Shown here: positions 42,429 through 53,291 of the stretch, in pieces
Position numbering within the stretch: position 1 is the first letter of the stretch
Layout of the letters: each line of letters opens with the position of its first letter
Assembly: GCA_011799875.1 (NCBI GenBank)
Contig: CM022301.1
Span: 85,455,667-85,519,666, forward strand
DNA: 64,000 bases
Direction of reading: 5' to 3'
Source of the DNA: Thinopyrum elongatum
Lineage: Eukaryota > Streptophyta > Magnoliopsida > Poales > Poaceae
Notes under the pieces: model-generated
Database searches by the model: none
Seen by the model: only the letters and a program-made list of their open reading frames with translations
Told to the model about the DNA's origin: nothing
Program-made: the position numbers and the translations under genes

Positions 42429-43620
42429 TTGACGAATTTGCAGTCCGAGAAAGAACTTGAGTTCACCCATCATAGACATGTGATATTTATCAGACATCAT
42501 TTTCCCAAACTCTAAGCTGCAAGCATTGTTAGTACAACCGAAGATAATATCATCGACATAGATTTGACATATGAATAGATCATTATCAACAGCACGAGTG
42601 AAAACTGTGGGATCAGTGGATCCTGGCTTGAACCCTTTGTCGAGCAAAAACTTCTTCAAGGTGTCGTACCAAGCTCGAGGGGCTTGCTTCAACCCATATA
42701 AGGCTTTTTTCAACCTGAAAACTTTGTTAGGAAACTCAGGGTGTTCAAAGCCAGGTGGCTGTCTAACATAAACTTCCTCATCAATTTCACCATTGAGGAA
42801 AGCACATTTCACATCCATTTGATACAGCAAGATATCATTGTAATTTGCATAAGCGAGAAGAATACGAATTGCCTCAAGGCGTGCAACAGGAGCATATGTT
42901 TCATAGAAATCAATACCTTCTACCTGTGTGTACCCTTGAGCAACAACACGTGCTTTGTTTCTCACCACAATGCCATTTTGATCTTGCTTATTGCGGAAAA
43001 TCCATTCTATGCGGAAAATCGATTCTATGCCATTAGGATTCGGTTTGTCAACCAATTCCCGCACATCATTTAGTTCGAATTGCACCAACTCCTCTTGCAT
43101 GGCATTCATCCAACCTGGATCATTTATGGCTTCTTCATACTTGGTAGGTTCTGCCAATAAAACAAAGGAGAAACTGCCACAGTAGTTAGCCAAACGAGTC
43201 CTTGAACGACTTGTGGGTCGATAACCTGGATTCTCAAGTTCATCGAGAATTAATGAAGGATCAAGTCGATTAGCCACTCGAGGATGAGCATTTTCTTCGT
43301 GATGATCATTATCATTTTCATCAGCATCAGCGTTTGTATCATCATTCCCCTTCGGGATTGCCACTTTGATCGGCATTTGGAATTTGATTGCCATTTGCAT
43401 TCGGAGTGGCATTTTCTTCGGCAGTGGCTTGACGAGTTCTGCTTCGAGTTATGGGACCATCATCATCGGAGGACTCCGGTGCATCTCCTTCGACTGGCTT
43501 GACGCTCCCAATAGCCATTTGCCGAATGGCATCAGAAATTGGTGGTTCATCTATCACATTTGGCAGGTGCTCCTTTTGGGAGCCGTTAGATTTATCGAAC
43601 CGCACATTTATCGTTTCCAT
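42426..43620 (-). pseudogene. Copia reverse transcriptase domain
   Basis: The linker (VRFDKSNGSQKEHLPNV..., [12 protein letters not shown]) shifts frame near 43370-43390. RT then reads [79 protein letters not shown] and the catalytic box [12 protein letters not shown], ending LKFFLGLQI. All core RT motifs including YVDD are intact. The frameshift and the stop at 42426 inactivate it as a polyprotein. Confidence 0.9.
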
Positions 43621-44668
43621 AACTTTCCTGTGATGAGAGTTATAGACACGATACGTATGCGAGTTTGAGCCATAACCAAGAAGAAAACCTTCAGGTGCCT
43701 TAGGTGCAAACTTGGAAAGAATGATTCATATCAAGGATGTAGCAAGGTGCACCAAAAACACGTAAATAAGAAACATTTGGTCTCTTGCCAATGATAAGCT
43801 CATATGAAGTTTTCTTAAGGAACTTGTGAACATAAACACGATTGATGACATGACAAGCAGTGTTAATAGCATCAGCCCAGAAGCGAATGGGAGTTTTATA
43901 CTCACTGAGCATTGTTCTCGCCATTTCGATGAGAGTTCTATTCTTTCGTTCAACAATTCCATTTTGTTGGGGAGTGTATGCGGCAGAGAACTCATGAGTA
44001 ATACCATTTTCATCGAGAAATTCATCGATGTGAGTATTTTTGAACTCAGTTCCATTGTTACTTCTGACATGCTTAATTCGCACATCATATTCATTCTAGG
44101 CCTTCTTGGTGAAGCTTTTGAAGATATCTTGGGTGCAGATTTTGTCTTCGAGAAAAAATACCCACGTGTATCGAGAGAAATCATCAACAATAACTAGACC
44201 ATAATGACTGTCACCGAAGCATGCATAATTTTGAGGACCAAATAAATCCATATGAAGAATTTCCAGAGGTCTTGTTGTGGTCATAACAATCTTTGATGAG
44301 TGATGCTTCTTGGCTAATTTTTCAGCCTCACATGCAGCACACAGACGATCCTTGTCGAATTTTACATCAGAAATGCCACGAAGATGATTTTTCTTCACCA
44401 GGGTCTGCAAATTTCTCATACCTGCATGACCAAGTCTTCGGTGCACCAGCCATCCTTCGGTTGCTTTTGCAAGCAAGCAAGTTTGGACTGAGAGACCCTT
44501 AGAGAAATCCACAATATAAAGATCACCTTTTCTAATTCCCTCAAAGACGAAGAAATTGTCAAAGGCCATGAAGACAATGCATTTGGATATGAAAAATAGA
44601 ACTAGCATGCCTAGATCACATGGCTTGCCAACTGACATGAGATTGAATCCGAGAAGGGGAAGGAACAC
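43621..44668 (-). pseudogene. Copia integrase (truncated start, one stop, one frameshift)
   Basis: The 5' end is truncated within the GAG-pre-integrase region (FNLMSVGKPCDLG). Then come the zinc-binding HRRLGHAGMRNLQ...CAACEAEK, the catalytic core with LHMDLFGP, GLVIVDDFSRYTWVFF, a TAG stop at 44096-44098, HVRSNNGTEFKN and YTPQQNGIVERKNRTL, i.e. the DDE residues are present. A frameshift near 43728 separates the C-terminal part (…FGAPCYI). It inserts element cDNA into the genome when intact. Confidence 0.9.
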
Positions 44669-44876
44669 CCGCCACCTTATTCCACAGCACCGTCGCCACC
44701 CTCCTAGCAGCGCCGTCGGGGAGCCCTACCCTACTATCTACATTCCTCGGGCACAGATCGGAGGTCCCTCCACTCTCCCGCCGCCGCAACGACAGCCAAA
44801 AAGAAAGGGGACTGGCGACCGGCCGTCGGTAGAGCAAGGGATCTCGGTTCCTTCCCTTTCACCCCTCCGATTCAGT
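44669..44876. other. GC-rich segment at the Copia truncation point, no gene
   Basis: About 200 bp of Pro/Arg-coding-like GC-rich DNA (cgccgccgcaacgacagcc) between the broken integrase and the SINE tail. No start, domain or repeat terminus recognised. It may be a gene-derived fragment. Confidence 0.4.
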
Positions 44877-45187
44877 TTTTTTTAGCACGGTACACACACA
44901 AGCGCTCATATATATGCGCATTCACTCACCCCTATGAACGCACACACGCACATCCTACCCTTGTGAGCACCTCGGAGAGGCTGAACCGGCATATCATCTT
45001 GAGATTGACGAAGTCACCATAGGCGTCTCGTAGTCGACGGGAAAGTCTCCTCTCACTGATCGCGCATCGTCGGAAATTCTGAAATAAATTCAGAAATAAT
45101 GCGAACACCAATGTCAAGTTTAGAATTTGAAGTCTGGTAAGTTAGGATATCACTGTTCTCCTAACCATTCAATCATAGATTGGTTCA
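44877..45187 (-). mobile_element. tRNA-derived SINE of the grass type
   Basis: On the minus strand it starts ccaatctatgattgaatggttag (A-box-like, about 45160-45182). It then has a decayed B-box-like agacttcaaattct, a long body with gatgatatgccggttcagcc and gggtgagtgaatgcgc, and an A-tail (tttttttt on plus at 44877-44883). Overall organisation, and resemblance to a SINE common in grasses, support the call. No clear target duplication was found. Confidence 0.6.
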
Positions 45188-45260
45188 TCCCTCTGATTTA
45201 GTTTAACCGGCCGTGTTGAAGAACTAAAATTGCTTGAACCGTTCGTACAGAAAGGTTTGA

Positions 45261-45532
45261 GGGCATGTACAATGGTGCTATCTTAGAAGTGTCACGTAGG
45301 ATAAATGATGAGGTGGAGGAGAGAGAACTCATAAGAAAAGACTTGTCTTTTTTTATTTAAGAGAAGACAAGAGATGATCTCTTAGCACAATATGTCTCAC
45401 CACGTTTTTAGGAATAGCTAATTATTAAAGATAAGGCTAAGAGATGACCCATTATAGACACTTTTTTTTGTCATCCCTAAATTACATGAAAGACTTAAGA
45501 TAAGACTATCTTATCAACCATTTTACATGCCC
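45261..45532. mobile_element. MITE, 272 bp, TGA target duplication
   Basis: Termini gggcatgtacaatggtg and ccattttacatgccc form an inverted repeat. TGA lies on both sides (45258-45260 and 45533-45535). It has no coding capacity. The inner arms (gataagactatcttatc, gagatgatctcttag) are palindromic. Superfamily uncertain; the 3-bp duplication suggests a Harbinger-like origin. Confidence 0.8.
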
Positions 45533-45535
45533 TGA

Positions 45536-46836
45536 CGAGGCGCGTTGGAGGTGCCGAGACGTAACTGGTAGACCTCTCCAATTTTCGTACTAGCAGTAGG
45601 GATCTTTTTGTGGTTTCTTTTTTGGCGGGGATATAGCAGTAGCTGACAAACCGTCCCGTCGGAAACACGCTCTCCTCACATAAAGCTCCAACCCATCATT
45701 TTTTGTCAGATATATGTGGAAAAGGGGATATCGCGTATATCTGTAGGGCACCCGGCAAATGATTGCTAGCGACGGAGGCTCTCGCATGCAAGGGCCGAGT
45801 GAGTCCATCCGGCCGGCCGTTGCGTCGGAGGCGACAAGGACACGGCGCGGCAGCCGGATGCACGCCCCACGGCCATGAAAGCGAAGCGAGCTTGGACCCC
45901 TCCGGCTCCAGCATGGCGTGCTCCGGATGGAAACACCCCAAAACGAAATCTAACCTAACACCTAACCTTAGCTAGAGCCAAGCCACCACATGGACAGCCA
46001 GGGCCATGGCGATGCACTGCACTTGCACTTCCATCCCGGACACGCACAGATCCAGTACGTGTACGTACCGATCGAGCCAGAGTGAACAAGCTACTAAGCT
46101 CATTACCAGCAGCGGCAGAGAGCTACAGTCCTCGCCCGGCACATCACGTGGCGGCTTACTTTATGCGCTTAATCACGGCCTAACCACTGCTAATACTTTT
46201 CTCTCTGTCCCTCTAATTAATCGCTCGATCGGCCACGATCTGAGAAAGAGATGCTGCTGCTGAGCGTGAGCGGGGCTGGGTCGTCTTGATGGCAGCACAT
46301 GGCCAGTGGTGCTGGTGCTGCAGCTGCCATGGTTTGGTCTCACTGCTGGCCTGGTGGGAAGAGAGTGGCAGGAAGATGCCAATTCTATCTCTTTGTTTTT
46401 AGAATTATTTCTGGGGGACAGCGGAGATCGAGATGGCCTGATATTTTATCATCATCGTGCGCTCTTTCTTCGCCCCTCCATGGCTGGTCAAACCTCTGAT
46501 AAACAACGCCCTATAGCTTACCGTTGTATACTCAATTAGCTTCGTAGTCACACTAATTTTGTACTATGAAGTAGGTTAGCTTTTCTTTAGTGCTAGCTGT
46601 GGGGCACCCTGTGAAATCACTCGGGGCCCCACGGATTCCCGAAATACGCAACGAATCTCATAGTCACGAAACGGCCAAACCACTCCATGACTCATGGGTT
46701 CTGGCTCTTGCGCGGCCGTTAGTTTTGAGCATCGGATATTTTCCTCTTCTTGAACCTCTACACCTTCAACAACTAGGGCTGAAACAGATTCTAGAAAAAC
46801 ACAGGGTTATGGTGATATCACCCAAATGCCTACGAG
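45536..46836. other. Intergenic DNA, no gene recognised
   Basis: About 1.3 kb of mixed composition. Several short ORFs occur on both strands and overlap each other; none has a recognisable domain, and codon bias is not consistent. No repeat terminus found. Confidence 0.4.
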
Positions 46837-46915
46837 TACGGCCTCCATTTCTAAATATAAGTCTTTGTAGAGATTTTAATATAGACTACAAACGGATGTA
46901 TATAAACATGAGTGA
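46837..46915. mobile_element. Stowaway MITE fragment
   Basis: tacggcctccatttctaaat-ataagtctttgtagagattttaatatagactacaaacggatgtatataaac resembles the left half of a Stowaway element (compare 1525-1600). The right half is missing; it stops where the GC-rich GRF-gene segment begins. Confidence 0.7.
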
Positions 46916-47059
46916 ATCAAAACGGGTCCGCGCGAAAAATACTGCCCGACCAGACCTCTCAAACGCGTCGGACCCATAATTTTTTTTGCGGGGCGCGGCA
47001 AAAGTCCCACCCCAACCAGTAAAAACACGGGTTCCCCCCCTCGCCCCGTCGGTGACCTG

Positions 47060-47066
47060 TATATAG
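47060..47066 (+). promoter_or_regulatory. TATA box of the GRF zinc-finger gene
   Basis: tatatag in gacctgtatatagcggtagcg, 121 bp before the ATG at 47181, in otherwise GC-rich DNA. Confidence 0.55.
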
Positions 47067-47180
47067 CGGTAGCGGTTGGCGGGAGGGGGGACTTTCATCC
47101 GCGCCCACCCCCCCCCCCCCCACCCGCCGCCTACGATTCCGGCCATACCAGCCGTCGGGATCACGCCGGCGGGCCGCCAC

Positions 47181-47991
47181 ATGCCCGAGATTCGCCCGAG
47201 ATTGTCCTCCACCACTTCCTCCTACCTCGGCAGGCTGGATAGTTACAGATCGGCGGCTGTTTTGTCGCGGCCGCCGGATTTGGCGTTTCCGGCCACCGGT
47301 GGCTGCGCCAAGCCATGGATTGGTCGGGGAGCACCCCGCACAGCCCCGGCAAAGCCGCAGCGCCGCATGCAGGTACTGATTCGTCCTTTAGCCGTCGTCG
47401 TTGGTTTGTCGGCAAGTACTCGGCCGGCCGTCATCCGGGCTCGGCGCTCGCGCGACGGCTCGCCGATGCCGCTCATACAGTGCGACGACTGCAAGCAGAC
47501 AGTGATACGCAGAACATCTAGCACGCCGAAACACCCCGGATGGGTATTCTTCAAATGCGAAAACGACGGGGTATGTTCTTGTTTTCATTCGGCTTTGTCA
47601 ACCAATTCGGTTCAATTTCGATAGCTTATTGAGATGGTCATGTTTGTAGGAAGATGGGTGCTCATTTTGGTTTTGGGAAGAACAATACATCGATTTATTG
47701 ATAGAAAGAAACTTAATAGATGTTTGTGCACTCGTTGCTAGAGTTGAGGCTAATGGTGCGCCTGCATGTGCAATTAGAGAAGAAACTAGAAGGAAAGCAA
47801 CGTCTACTTCTTTAGAATCAAAGAAGAAGAATGAAGAATGCAAGATCAAGAATCCGCAGATCAACAATGAATGCATGGAGAAGATGTTGGTCCAACTAGT
47901 GGGAGCAGTTATGGAAGTTGGATATCTTCTAAAATGCATGATTGTGGTTCTTGTTTTCTTTGGTCTTGCTATTCTAGCAAAGATTTGGTGA
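47181..47991 (+). CDS. GRF-type zinc-finger protein with C-terminal membrane segment, two exons
   Basis: Exon 1 (47181-47570) starts at an ATG in excellent context (gccgccacATGCCC). It ends at GACGGG/GTATGT. Exon 2 (47650-47991, acceptor TTTGTAG) is in phase and ends TGA, giving 243 residues. The GRF zinc finger is split by the intron: CDDC (101, 104), KC (126), then DGCSFWFWEEQY (C134), the usual C-x2-C...C...C with a W-rich end. A coiled Lys/Glu stretch and a final hydrophobic helix (MIVVLVFFGLAILA) follow. GRF fingers bind single-stranded nucleic acid in some proteins; the function of this small plant type is unknown. Exon 1 is very GC-rich and begins near a 14-C run (about 47108-47121). 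It lies just left of a transposon-like terminus and may be a passenger gene. Confidence 0.68.
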
Positions 47992-48059
47992 ATTATTATG
48001 TATCCAATGCCCTTGAAGAAAATAAAGATGCAAAGAAATGTGTTTTCATGCCTCGCATA

Positions 48060-48195
48060 ATATCCTTTTTTACGGGTCCGCTTTGCGGGGTCTGCTCGGC
48101 CGCCGCCCGCGCCGGCCTGCAAAGTCGTTTTTCCGTGAACTGTATACGTAGTTTGCGGTTCGGCATTATACGGGGTCTGGTAGAGATGCTCTGAG
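48060..48195. mobile_element. Right terminus of a TIR-like element downstream of the GRF gene
   Basis: The segment tttttacgggtccgctttgc ... ggggtctggtagagatgctct resembles the ends of cereal DNA elements that begin agagcatctctacc-agacccc when read inward. A related phrase, cgggtccgcgcg, lies at 46919 on the other side of the GRF gene, but a clear left inverted repeat is not visible. It is therefore unproven that one element carries the gene. Confidence 0.45.
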
Positions 48196-49978
48196 GTGGC
48201 GGCTGAGATATGCACCCTTACTGTCCAGGAACACGGGCTACGGAAACTACTCAAGGAAAGTTGTTGGGCTTGAGCTCTTTGGAGCGGACGATCGCAAGGC
48301 AACGATCTCGGATACTTTACCTTAAGGAAGGGGATGCCAACACCGGATTCTTTCATCGCCATGCATATCATCGTCAACGCAAGAATGCTATACTCACCAA
48401 TCACCATACGCCACAATGAAGACATCATCACCGGCCAGGAGAACATAGCCAAGATAGTGGACGAGTACTACTCGAAGATGTTTGGCTCCCCTCGGCCACG
48501 GGAGCACTCGCTGGACTTGGATTGTTTGAGCATTCCTACCCGCAACATGGAACACTTGGAGACGCCCTTCACGCCAGAGGAGGTGGAGAAGATTATCAAA
48601 TCAATGCCTATGGACAAGGCTCCGGGCTCGGGCGGCTTTACGGCCCGATTCTATGCAACTTGCTGGACCATTATCAAGGAGGATTTCATGAGAGCAATGG
48701 ATCACTTCTTCCGCGGAGATATGCGTGGATTGGTGGCAATTAAAAAAGCGGTGGTATCACTCTTGCCTAAGAAGGAAGGTGCAATGGATCTAAAGGACTA
48801 CCGACCGGTGAGCTTAATTCAAGGGGCAGTCAAGATCTTTGACAAAGTCCTATCGACGCGGGTGGGTGATGAGTTACCTTTCCTTGTGGGTAACCACCAG
48901 AGTGCGTTCGTCAGGGGTTGCTCCTTGCATGACAACTTTATGCTCGTCCAATGCATGACACGGAGACATCATGCCCTCAAGGAGCCAACTGTTCTTCTCA
49001 AGTTAGGCATATCAAAGACTTTTGATTCGCTACAGTGGCCCTTTCCAGTGGAGGTGATGAGGCGGATGGGCTTTGAGACGAGGTGGATTGCATGGATTTG
49101 TAGCCTCCTTGCCACATCTTCCACAAAAATAGCAGTAAATGGAGTGCCAGGAGATACCATCTACAATGTGTGTGGATTACGACAAGGAGACCCCATTTCC
49201 CAAATGCTCTTCATCTTGTGCATGGAGACACTACATCACTTGTTCAAGCAAGCAACCGATCGAGGCATATTTCACCCCTGGCCAGGACCGGAGTTCACCA
49301 GCGTCTATCCATGTTTGTTGACGATGTCATGGTTTTCTTCAAGCCCAAGGAGGAGGAGGTACGAGCATGGCGCATGTTGGTAGGCTTGTTTGGAGCAGCC
49401 TCGGGCCTCAAGGTTAACCTATCGAAGTGTGCGGCACTTCCAATCAGATGCTCACCTCAGGAGTTGGACGTGGTCTGCAGCTCTCTTGGATGCGCGAGTG
49501 CATCGTTCCCGTGCAAATACCTTGGTCTTCCACTCATGATTCGCAAGCCAACAACAGCAACTTTTCAGTACCTCGTGGACCAATTCTTGGGCCGCCTGCC
49601 CAACTGGAAGGTGACCATGAAGCCCAAAAGTGGACGGCTGATATCCATACTTTCGGTTCTGAGTGCATTTCCGATTCATGCGATGCCAGCAATGGCTACA
49701 CCCCCCAAGATGCTAGGGGCAATGGCAAAAATATGTCAAGGTTTCTTGTGGTGCGGCAAGTCAGAGCCAAGAGGCGGAAACTGTGCCGTCGCGTGGGACT
49801 TGGCGTGCCACCCCAAGTGGGCCAGTGGGCTAGGCATCCCCAACCTATGATGGTTAAACACGGCCTTGCTAGCGAGATGGCCTTGGCTGCAACGCTCGGA
49901 TTAGTCTCGTCCATGGTCTGAATTCACTATCTCGGTGCCGAGAGAATCGATGGCCCTATTCTGGGCAACGGCAAGAGC
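48196..49978 (+). mobile_element. LINE (L1-type) reverse-transcriptase fragment
   Basis: The 5' end is truncated in the pre-RT region (SRILYLKEGDANTGFFHRHA). A frame change near 48400 leads to the RT: DKAPGSGGFTARFY, DYRPVSLIQGAVKIFDKVLS, NHQSAFVRGCSLHDNFML, a degraded KLGISKTFDSL at the first catalytic Asp, and GLRQGDPISQMLF. After another frameshift near 49300 come FVDDVMVFFKP (catalytic DD) and the thumb-like GLKVNLSKCAALPI, then FPCKYLGLPL. No endonuclease or poly-A end is present; LTR element B interrupts it at 49979. Non-LTR elements reverse-transcribe at the target site. This copy is dead. Confidence 0.87.
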
Positions 49979-51494
49979 TGATACGTCCATTTAGCATCAT
50001 GCTTTTTATGTTGATATTTATTGCATTATGGGTTGTTATTTCACTTTATGGTACAATACTTATGCCTTTTCTCTCTTATTTTACAAGGTTTACACAAAGA
50101 GGGAGAATACCGGCAGCTGGAATTCTGGACCGGAAAGGAGAAATCTGAGATACCTATTCTGCACAACTCCAAAAGTCCTGAAATTTTACGGAGAATTATT
50201 TTTGGAATATATAAAAAATATTAGGCGAAGAAACTACCGAAGGGGACCCACCAGGTGGCCACAAGCCTGGGGGCGCCCTACCCCCAGGGCACACCCCCAG
50301 GGCTTGTGGGCTCCCTGGCCATCGTCTGGTCCCCCTCTTCTGCTATATGAAAGGTTTTGACCTAGAAAAAAAATAAGAAAAAAGCTTTCGGTACGAAGCG
50401 CCACCGTCTCGAGGCGGAACTTGGGCAGGAGCAATCTAGGGCTCCGGTAGAGCGATTCTGTCGGGGAAACTTCCCTCCCGGGGGGGAAATCGAAGCCATC
50501 GTCATCACCAATGATCCTCTCATCGAGGGAGGGTCAATCTTCATCAACATCTTCACCAGCACCATCTCCCCTCAAACCCTAGTTCATCTCTTGTATTCAA
50601 TCTTGTCTCAAACCTCAGATTGGTACCTGTGGGTTGCTAGTAGTGTTGATTACTCCTTGTAGTTGATGCTAGTTGGTTTATTTGGTGGAAGATCACATGT
50701 TTAAATCCTTAATGATATTTATTACTCCTCTGATCTTGAACATGAGCATGCTTTGTGAGTAGTTACGTTTGTTCTTGAGGACATGGAAGAAGTCTTGTTA
50801 TAAGTAATCATGTGAATTTGGTATTCGTTCGATATTTTGATGAGATGTATGTTGTCTTTCCTCTAGTGGTGTTATGTGAACGTCGACTACATGACACTTC
50901 ACCATGATTTGGGCCTAGGGGAAGGCATTGGGAAGTAATAAGTAGATGATAGGTTGCTAGAGTGAGAGAAGCTTAAACCCTAGTTTATGCGTTGCTTCGT
51001 AAGGGGCTGATTTGGATCCACATGTTTCATGCTATGGTTAGATTTATCTTAATTCTTCTTTCGTAGTTGCGGATGCTTGCGAGAGGGGTTAATCATAAGT
51101 GGGAGGCTTGTCCAAGTAAGGACAGCACCCAAGCACCGGTCCACCCACATATCAAATTATCAAAGTAATGAACGCGAATCATATGAGCGTGATGAAAACT
51201 AACTTGACAGTAATTCCCATGTGTCCTCGGGAGCACTTTGCTTTATATAAGAGTTCGTCCAGGATTATCCTTTGCTACAAAAAGGATTGGGCCACCTTGC
51301 TGCACCTTTGTTACACTTGTTAATTGGTACCCATTACAAATTATCTTATCACCAAACTATCTGTTACCGATATCAGTGCCTGCAGAAAATACCTTGCTGA
51401 AAACCGCTTGTCATTTCCTTCTGCTCCTCATTGGGTTTGACACTCTTACTTATCGAAAGGACTACGATTGATCCCCTATACTTGTGGGTTATCA
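49979..51494 (+). mobile_element. 5' LTR of Gypsy B
   Basis: TGATACGTCCATTTAGCATC...CACTTGTGGGTTATCA-type ends, 1516 bp. Its last 24 bp match the LTRs of A and C, whereas most of its body does not. Confidence 0.87.
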
Positions 51495-51505
51495 AGACTC
51501 TTTTC

Positions 51506-51523
51506 TGGCACCGTTGCCGGGGA
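51506..51523 (+). other. Primer-binding site of Gypsy B
   Basis: TGGCACCGTTGCCGGGGA, the tRNA-Asp-type PBS with one mismatch to that of A. It is preceded by the shared leader agactcttttc. Confidence 0.8.
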
Positions 51524-51600
51524 GTGAAGCGCCTTTGGTAAGTGAAATTTGGTAAGGAAACATTTATATTACATGCTGAAATTTATTGTCACTTGTCACT

Positions 51601-52643
51601 ATGGAAAGTCATCCTTTGAGGGGCTTGTTCGGGGTATCTTCACCTCGACCGGAAGAGCAAAGAGTTGCTCCTCAACCTACTGCACCTACTGAAATATTTA
51701 TTATGAAATTCCTTCGGGTATGATAGGGAAACTGCTAGCTAATCCTTATGCAGGAGATGGAACACTATATCCTGATATGCATCTAATCTATGTGGATGAA
51801 GTTTATGGATTATTTAAGCTTGCAGGTTTGCCCAAATATGAAGTCAAGAAGAAGGTCTTCCCTTTATCTTTGAAGGGAAAGGCATTGACATGGTATAGGC
51901 TTTATGATGATATTGGAGCTTGGAATTACAACCGATTGAAATTGGAATTTCATCAGAAGTTTTATCCTATGCATCTAGTTCATCGTGATCGGAATTATAT
52001 ATATAATTTTTGGCCTCGTGAAGGAGAAACTATCGCTCAAGCTTGGGGGAGGCTTAATTCAATGTTATATTCATACCCCAATCATGAGATCTCAAGAGAA
52101 ATTATTATTCATAATTTTTATGCTTGTCTTTCTCGCAATGATCAATCCATGCTCGATACTTCTTGTACTGGTTCTTTTATGAATAAGACTATTGAATTCA
52201 AATGGGATCTCTTGGAAAGAATTAAATGCAACTCTGAATATTGGGAGCTCGAGGAAGGTAAGGAGTCAGGTATAAACCTTAAGTTTGATTGTGTTAAATC
52301 TTTTATGGATACCGATGCTTTTCATGAATTTAGCACTAAATATGGACTTGACTCTGAGATAGTAGCTTCTTTCTGTGAATCATTTGCTACTCATGTTGAT
52401 CTCCCTAAGTAGAAGTGGTTTAAATATCATCCTCCCATTGAAGTAAAAATAGTAGAACCCATTAAAGCTGAAGAAGAAACCATTACTTATAATGTTGATC
52501 CAGTTATTCCTACTGCTTATATTGAGAAACCACCTTTTCATGTAAGGATAAAACAACATGCTAAAGCTTCAGCTGCAGTCCGTAAGAGTTATACTAGAAC
52601 ACCTGCACCCTCTGAACAAATTAAATTTGAACCTAGTATTGCT
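51601..52643 (+). pseudogene. Gag region of Gypsy B
   Basis: Starts at ATG 51601 (MESHPLRGLFGVSSPRPEEQ). The frame shifts near 51700-51715 and then reads a Gag core (FPLSLKGKALTWYRLYDDIG, FHQKFYPMHLV, REGETIAQAWGRLNSMLYSY). A single TAG at 52410-52412 interrupts it, after which the same frame continues to protease. It is recognisably the same Gag class as element A (compare PFSLKGDAKLWF) but well diverged. Confidence 0.8.
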
Positions 52644-53288
52644 ATGGTTAAAGATCTCTTGGTCGATAATATTGATGGGCATGTTATATATTTATGTGAT
52701 GAAGCTGCTAGAATTGCTAAACCCGGCGAAAAAGATAAACATAGACCTGTCGTTGGCATGCATGTCGTCTTTGTTAAAATAGGAGATCATTGTTATCATG
52801 GTGTGAGTGCAATCCCTTTTACTTTATATGAAGAAATTATGAATGATATTGCACCTGCTGAAATAGAAGATATTGATGTTACTATTAAGCTTGCTAATAG
52901 GGATACTATCTCACCAATTGGGATCGTTAGAGATGTTGAAGTCTTGTGTGGGAAAATAAAATACCCTACTAATTTTCTAGTTCTTGGTTCCCCACAAGAT
53001 GGTTTTTGTCCCATTATATTTGGTAGACCTTTCTTGAACACTGTTAATGCTAAGATAGATTGTGAGAAAGAAACTGTTAGTGTAAGTTTCGGGGATGTGT
53101 CTCATGAGTTTAATTTCTCCAAATTTCGTAGACAACCCCGTGATAAAGAATTGCCTAGTAAAGATGAAATCATTAGTCTTGCTTCTATTGTCGTGCCTCC
53201 TACTGATCCTTTAGAACAATATTTGCTAGACCATGAAAATGACATGTTCATGAATGAAAGAAATGAAATAGATGGGATATTCTTTTAA
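52644..53288 (+). pseudogene. Protease region of Gypsy B, active-site loop altered
   Basis: Retropepsin-like domain (HGVSAIPFTLYEEI, IKLANRDTISPIGIVRDVEV, CPIIFGRPFLNTVNAK). Where element A has DLGAGVS, B reads CYHGVS, so the catalytic Asp is not at the expected place. The frame ends at TAA 53286-53288, after which RT continues in the same frame. Confidence 0.75.
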
Positions 53289-53291
53289 CAA

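Larger units (their letters stand above)
25637..44668 (-). mobile_element. 5'-truncated Copia LTR retrotransposon with an extra downstream ORF
   Basis: Read on the minus strand, the order is integrase, RT and RNase H (44668-41601), a ~1.2-kb leader-like gap, a long extra ORF (40392-38190 and 28637-27151), a 3' UTR with polypurine tracts, and an LTR (26627-25637). IN before RT is the Ty1/Copia order. An additional ORF between pol and the 3' LTR is known in SIRE/Maximus-type Copia elements. The 5' LTR, gag, protease and the start of integrase are missing; homology stops at about 44660 next to unrelated GC-rich DNA. The Gypsy element A (28638-38189) is nested within the extra ORF. Several stops and frameshifts show the element is dead. 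Confidence 0.85.
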
